This document shows positions 5,325 to 9,501 of a DNA stretch of 9,501 bases, in pieces. The position numbers and the translations under genes are program-made. The notes below the pieces were generated by a model that was given only the letters and a program-made list of their open reading frames with translations, was not told the origin of the DNA and did no database searches. Positions within the stretch are counted from its first letter, which is position 1. Each line of letters starts with the position of its first letter. The DNA is from Campylobacterota bacterium (GTDB lineage Bacteria > Campylobacterota > Campylobacteria > Campylobacterales > Sulfurovaceae): NCBI GenBank assembly GCA_003646525.1, contig QMKU01000030.1, forward strand, positions 1 to 9,501, given 5' to 3'.

Positions 5325-6688
5325 AATCTTGACAATATCTCCATTTTGAGTATTGTCAAAAGAGACGATTTCTTTTTGTTGATCAAAGCACTGCTTGCCG
5401 TCTCTCCGATCTCAGAGTGTATCAGATAGGCAAAATCTAAAGCTACTGAGTTTTTCGGAAGTGTGTAGTAATCCGCTTTGGGTGAAAAGACAGCAATATC
5501 TTCACTAAAAAGATCACTTTTTGCCAACTCATAAAACTCTTCAACAGATTCATTCTGATAATTGAGCCCCTCAAGCCAATCGAGATGAACCTTTGAGCCT
5601 CCCTCCTTGTATTTCCAATGTGCTGCGATCCCATACTCTGCGAGTTTATGCATCTCTGTCGTTCGTATTTGTGACTCAACGATCCCATCATCATCAAATA
5701 GTGTCGTATGGATCGTCTGATAACCATTCTCCTTGGGAAGCGCCACATAATCTTTGAAACGGGAGATCAATGGGGTACATCCAAGATGTAGTAGCCCTAA
5801 AACACGATAACACTGAATTGGTTCTTTCACGATAATACGAATAGCCAAGAGATCCAAAACCTCTTCGATGCTGACCCCTTTTCGGTGCATCTTGAGGTAG
5901 ATTGAATAGTAGTGCTTGACACGCCCAAAGATTTCAAAGCTATCACGATGAAATCCGTCAATATGCATCATATTTTCCACCTTCTGAATAAGTGCATTGA
6001 GTCTGAACTGAAGATTTTGTTTGTTTGATTTGATATAAGTATCAATCATTGCATAATCATTGGGATAAATATAATAAAAACTGAGGTCTTCTAACTCATT
6101 TTTCAGGCGTGAAATACCTAAACGATGAGCTATCGGAGCATAGACTACCAATGTCTCCTCCGCGATACGCTTTTGCTTGGCAGAAGAGAGCGCATCAAGA
6201 GTGAGCATGTTGTGCAATCTATCGCAGAGTTTGATCACAAGGACGCGCACATCTTTGATGGAGGCGATCAGCATCTTTCTGAAACTCAGTGCTGAGTTAA
6301 TCAATCTATCTCCAGAAACTGACGGAATCAGCTTTTCGTCTCTGATCTCTACGATTTTTGTCAGTCCCCCAACGATATGAACAACATCAACACCAAAATC
6401 TCTCTCAATATCTTCAAGTTCATAGTGGGTATCTTCCACCACATCATGCAGGAGTGCGGAAGCGACCATTACCTCATCTCCACTGATTAGAGCTGTGATT
6501 GCTGCGACAAGAATAGGATGAATTATATAGGGTTCTCCACTCTTTCGTTTCTGCCCTTTATGGGCAACAGAAGCAAGATCAAGTGCCCTTTGGACAATAT
6601 CAGTTTCAGATACGAAAGCACCAAAAAGAAGTCTCTTTGCATCCTCAACAATATGGATCTCTTTTATGTCATTTAAAAAAGTATCCAA
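5321..6688 (-). CDS. spoT: SpoT/Rel N-terminal part: ppGpp hydrolase and synthetase domains, truncated by frameshift
   Basis: A 455-residue piece holding both catalytic domains of a Rel/SpoT protein, the stringent-response enzyme that makes and degrades (p)ppGpp. The HD hydrolase keeps its key residues: Arg48, His57, His81-Asp82, Glu85-Asp86, Asp156 and Asn160. The synthetase (about 240-365) has RFKD at 310-313, the RxKD signature of bifunctional rather than RelA-type enzymes, NGYQTIHT (321-328) and Glu338 with QIRT. TGS begins at about 397 (AVFSPKADYYTLP) and runs in frame to LTILK (444-448); then the frame is lost and seven unrelated residues precede TGA. The start is TTG, 6 bases after the rpoZ stop and in the same frame, with only a weak GAGAG as ribosome site. 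Campylobacterota usually have one such gene, so its state matters. Catalytic domains look intact; the regulatory half is in another frame. Confidence 0.9.
   Translation of the reverse strand: MDTFLNDIKEIHIVEDAKRLLFGAFVSETDIVQRALDLASVAHKGQKRKSGEPYIIHPILVAAITALISGDEVMVASALLHDVVEDTHYELEDIERDFGVDVVHIVGGLTKIVEIRDEKLIPSVSGDRLINSALSFRKMLIASIKDVRVLVIKLCDRLHNMLTLDALSSAKQKRIAEETLVVYAPIAHRLGISRLKNELEDLSFYYIYPNDYAMIDTYIKSNKQNLQFRLNALIQKVENMMHIDGFHRDSFEIFGRVKHYYSIYLKMHRKGVSIEEVLDLLAIRIIVKEPIQCYRVLGLLHLGCTPLISRFKDYVALPKENGYQTIHTTLFDDDGIVESQIRTTEMHKLAEYGIAAHWKYKEGGSKVHLDWLEGLNYQNESVEEFYELAKSDLFSEDIAVFSPKADYYTLPKNSVALDFAYLIHSEIGETASSALINKKKSSLLTILKMEILSRL
5344..5347 (-). other. spoT: Frameshift point in spoT (A4 run, one base short)
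   Basis: On the minus strand the codons read CTC AAA ATG GAG; with one more A they read CTC AAA AAT GGA GAT, giving LKNGDIVKI, which matches the usual TGS end (L-NGD-V-I) and leads directly into the downstream frame. The loss is thus placed at the four-A run. It may be a real mutation, a homopolymer sequencing error or, less likely, a site of recoding. Confidence 0.8.
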
Positions 6689-6694
6689 AACAAT

Positions 6695-6901
6695 TTAGCT
6701 CTCTAGGCTGACTATTATTTTACCTTCAGCAATTTCCTGAAGTGCAACATCTGCATACTTAAGCTTTCTAGGATCAAAATCAATCAAAGGTCGTGCACCG
6801 TTTGCGAGAGCTTCTGCTCTCTTTCCGACTGCACTTGCAAGAAGATATCTATCATAATCTACATTTTTTAACGCTTTTGCCGTCATCTGTTCTACTCTCA
6901 T
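6695..6901 (-). CDS. rpoZ: RNA polymerase omega subunit
   Basis: A 68-residue omega subunit, which helps assemble the beta-prime subunit and, in E. coli, forms part of a ppGpp-binding site on RNA polymerase. The sequence shows the family core [11 protein letters not shown], then [20 protein letters not shown] and a [11 protein letters not shown] end. The ATG at 6901 was chosen because it has AGAAGGA (6907-6913) at correct spacing and matches the family N-terminus; a longer frame from 6943 adds 14 residues ([10 protein letters not shown]...) that look like leader translation and would overlap the pyrH stop. It sits 41 bases after pyrH and 6 bases before spoT; rpoZ next to spoT is a frequent proteobacterial pairing and joins a ppGpp enzyme with a ppGpp-responsive subunit. 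Confidence 0.92.
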   Translation of the reverse strand: MRVEQMTAKALKNVDYDRYLLASAVGKRAEALANGARPLIDFDPRKLKYADVALQEIAEGKIIVSLES

Positions 6902-6906
6902 TGTTT

Positions 6907-6913
6907 TCCTTCT
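6907..6913 (-). promoter_or_regulatory. Ribosome binding site that fixes the rpoZ start
   Basis: AGAAGGA on the minus strand lies 5 bases before the ATG at 6901, good Shine-Dalgarno spacing. It supports the short, family-like omega N-terminus (MRVEQ) over the start at 6943. Confidence 0.75.
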
Positions 6914-6942
6914 AAAATACTTATTTGGTTTATTCTTGATCA

Positions 6943-7682
<740 letters not shown>

Positions 7683-7692
7683 TCCAAAAGTA

Positions 7693-7710
7693 TTTTAGTG
7701 TGGGCTAAAA
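7693..7710. repeat. 6-bp inverted repeat between envC-like gene and pyrH promoter
   Basis: TTTTAG (7693-7698) and CTAAAA (7705-7710) flank a 6-base loop. It could be a weak end signal for the envC-like transcript or an operator beside the pyrH -10 box. The stem is short and AT-rich, so neither role is secure. Confidence 0.3.
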
Positions 7711-7721
7711 CAAATCTGCCA

Positions 7722-9044
7722 CTACATTCTTATAAGCTTGAGAGGGTTGATATGCTTTGAATTTTTAGTTGCTTCAAAGATCAACTTACGGGAAACTTTC
7801 CCGACTACATACCCCTTTTTTATTTTGCTTCCCTTCTTGAGATTGGGTGCAATTTTTGACAATCCTGCATAAACAGTGTGTATCCTTCCACTATGAGAGA
7901 CCACTACTACTTTCCCTAGCATTGAACTAGAACCAGCAAAAACTACCTTTCCATTCAGGACATTTTGAACTTTGGCATCTTTTGAAGGAGCCATGAGGGT
8001 AATGGATTCATTGAATATTTTGATCTTATAGATCGGATCTACATAAGTACCAAACTTCTTTACTACCTTGGCACCCCTGATTGGTGATATCGTTTTCCTT
8101 CCCCTATAAGCATAGATCTTGTTCTTTTGATACGAAGAGCCTCGTTGCTTAACAGTAGGCTGACGAGGAGTTGTTTCAGGCTTGGCTTCATAGATCACTT
8201 TTTGTCCTGTTTTTCTAGCTTCAACTCTCGCTTGTTCACGCTTTTTTCTCTCTGCTTCTTTCCATTTTGCTTTTGCAAGTATGACAGCTTTTTGCTCTTT
8301 GAGTATTTTGTGATCCCTTTCAACCTCTTTTTTTTGCAAGATATTCAAGTCTGCAAGTGCAGAGCGCAAAGCAATCTGTTTATCCATTGTTTTTTGTAGT
8401 TTATTTCGATATTCCCTCTCATTATTTGCCAATTTTTTGAGTAATTTTTGTTTTTTAGCTTTTTGTTTTTTATACTCTTTTCGTTCTTTTGCTATTGTAT
8501 CTATTCTCTTTTTAACACTTAATCGTTTTCTAATAATTTTTCCTTTGAGTATCTTTTTTTCGTCAATTTGTCGCTTAAGCGCAATCAACTCTTTGTCATT
8601 TTGCTTCTTTAGCAGTTGATATGCTTCTTGCATCACAATAGACTCTCTACTAGGATCATGAGACTGATTCATCGCATGAATTACGCTAGACTGATTTGCT
8701 AGTGTTTCTATAAATATTTGATTTTTCTCTCTGATTTTTTGACTAATCGTATCAAGACTTTTATCATACTTAATCAAAATCCTTTTAGATGCGAGATATG
8801 CTTCCTCATTCTGACCAAACTGTTGACTTAATACTTCTAGTTTTTTATTTAATGCCTGATTGTCCCTGTTTGCCTTTTTGATATCCATTGCAATCTTGTT
8901 GAGTTGCTCACTCTCTTCTTTTTGTTGAATTTCACTTTTTTGAAGATTTTTTTCAGATTTTTTTATCTTATGATCTGTGCTACTTGTAGCAAAGATCGAA
9001 ATAGGCAAAAGGAGGGATGATAAAATCAAAATAACTTTTTTCAC
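7722..9044 (-). CDS. EnvC-like murein hydrolase activator (coiled coil + degenerate LytM/M23 domain)
   Basis: A 440-residue periplasmic protein. It begins with GTG, 3 bases after the ftsX stop, with AAGGA in the end of ftsX as ribosome site; residues 1-20 are a clear signal peptide (MKK, hydrophobic, IFA-TS). Residues 25 to about 290 are a Lys/Glu/Gln-rich coiled coil, followed by a basic stretch and a LytM/M23 fold from about 311 to 440. The M23 zinc residues are lost: the HxxxD site is replaced around FNESITL, the YAHL site reads YAGL (392-395) and the HLHFE site reads KLIFE (420-424). This matches E. coli EnvC, which does not cut murein but binds FtsX by its coiled coil and releases amidase autoinhibition by its LytM domain. 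ftsX immediately upstream and an amidase in the same cluster support this role. A structural scaffold role is the alternative. Confidence 0.85.
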   Translation of the reverse strand: MKKVILILSSLLLPISIFATSSTDHKIKKSEKNLQKSEIQQKEESEQLNKIAMDIKKANRDNQALNKKLEVLSQQFGQNEEAYLASKRILIKYDKSLDTISQKIREKNQIFIETLANQSSVIHAMNQSHDPSRESIVMQEAYQLLKKQNDKELIALKRQIDEKKILKGKIIRKRLSVKKRIDTIAKERKEYKKQKAKKQKLLKKLANNEREYRNKLQKTMDKQIALRSALADLNILQKKEVERDHKILKEQKAVILAKAKWKEAERKKREQARVEARKTGQKVIYEAKPETTPRQPTVKQRGSSYQKNKIYAYRGRKTISPIRGAKVVKKFGTYVDPIYKIKIFNESITLMAPSKDAKVQNVLNGKVVFAGSSSMLGKVVVVSHSGRIHTVYAGLSKIAPNLKKGSKIKKGYVVGKVSRKLIFEATKNSKHINPLKLIRM

Positions 9045-9047
9045 CCT

Positions 9048-9501
9048 TTATTCCTTATTGCTGAAAACAACAAAATAAACAGAAGCAATGACGACCAACA
9101 GTGAGGTTCCGAGCAATATCAAAAAATCACTTGATTGAAATAGCAAATTCTGTTTTTGCATCAAAATATCAATACGGCTCTCCTGAGCCCAGTAATATTT
9201 CAATGCCATAAAAATACCACTGATCAAGAATGTTGATATGATTGCATCGACAAATGCAACACGAAACAATACACCACTTCTCTGCATCAAAGATGCACCA
9301 AAAATCTCCATAACTTGCATTCTTTCCTTATGTGTATATTTCCATATTTCCATCTGCTTGAGGATCAGAAATAGACTTACCAATCCCATAAAACCGATAA
9401 AAGATTTGAGTATAAATTTGACAAAACTGAAAAGTTTATAACTGTTCGTATAACTATTCCCAAAGGTTTCTACTCGTTTGATTTTATCATTTTTTTCCAA
9501 A
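9048..9501 (-). CDS. ftsX: Cell-division protein FtsX, C-terminal part (cut by window edge)
   Basis: At least 150 residues of the C-terminal half of an FtsX-type permease; the start lies beyond the right edge, so the first Met seen is internal. Three membrane segments are visible at about 24-46, 78-100 and 125-146 of this piece. The intracellular turn EIWKYTHKERMQVMEIFGAS between the first two is the conserved cytoplasmic coupling region of FtsX/MacB-type permeases (K-R-E-Ifrl-GA). The first membrane segment and the large periplasmic loop that binds EnvC should be in the missing part. FtsX with the ATPase FtsE couples division to peptidoglycan cutting through EnvC, whose homolog follows 3 bases downstream. 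Family assignment rests on topology, motif and context. Confidence 0.85.
   Translation of the reverse strand, partial: LEKNDKIKRVETFGNSYTNSYKLFSFVKFILKSFIGFMGLVSLFLILKQMEIWKYTHKERMQVMEIFGASLMQRSGVLFRVAFVDAIISTFLISGIFMALKYYWAQESRIDILMQKQNLLFQSSDFLILLGTSLLVVIASVYFVVFSNKE

Noticed and set aside
5395..5440. Programmed -1 frameshift as the main explanation for split spoT
   Set aside because: The zero frame stays family-like right up to the A4 run (KSSLLTILK), which places the lost base after the near-slippery C AAA AAG. The A4 run itself does not allow good tRNA re-pairing.
5443..5748. 101-residue minus-strand frame within spoT
   Set aside because: It is an alternate-frame shadow of the conserved synthetase and TGS coding region.
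7722..8035. Active M23 endopeptidase
   Set aside because: The zinc-binding positions are replaced (YAGL for YAHL, KLIFE for HLHFE, no HxxxD), so catalysis is unlikely; an activator role fits better.

Overview
The window looks like a chromosomal segment of a Campylobacterota (epsilonproteobacterial) species, probably a free-living Sulfurimonas/Sulfurovum-type or Helicobacter/Campylobacter relative. The main support is gene order: on the minus strand it reads ftsX - envC-like - pyrH - rpoZ - spoT - tyrS - nitronate monooxygenase-like - amidase. As I recall, this is the order in Campylobacter jejuni and relatives. The moderate-to-low GC and frequent TTG/GTG starts fit. The species call is inference; the gene families are read from motifs.

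Layout. (1) Positions 1-354 hold no convincing gene. Positions 25-200 form a dense set of perfect hairpins closed by a long-range 7-bp stem, a probable structured RNA that runs toward the left edge if read on the minus strand. Positions 201-325 hold an AT-rich hairpin, two adjacent 12-bp palindromes and an extended -10 promoter. (2) Positions 355-857 (plus strand) carry a two-gene ATGA-overlapping operon, a DUF4258 protein and a short YgiT-type zinc-finger protein, which is a probable toxin-antitoxin module. (3) Positions 863-909 form a terminator-like hairpin between the convergent operons. (4) Positions 935-9501 are a tightly packed minus-strand housekeeping cluster.

How the genes work together. 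The cluster's outer genes belong to septal peptidoglycan splitting: FtsX (partial), a periplasmic coiled-coil protein with a degenerate LytM domain (EnvC-type activator) and a zinc amidase of the AmiA/B/C type with the insertion expected of regulated amidases. In the well-studied FtsEX-EnvC-amidase pathway these act in series. The inner genes serve nucleotide supply, transcription, the stringent response and tRNA charging: pyrH, rpoZ, spoT, tyrS. A predicted pyrH promoter probably starts a transcript running through to the amidase.

The most notable points are a single-base frameshift that splits spoT inside its TGS domain, leaving a GTGA stop/start overlap; the unexplained multi-hairpin element at the left edge, which could be an omega-RNA/HEARO-type RNA of an IS200/IS605-like element whose protein gene would lie outside the window; and the small DUF4258/zinc-finger module inserted between that element and the conserved cluster.
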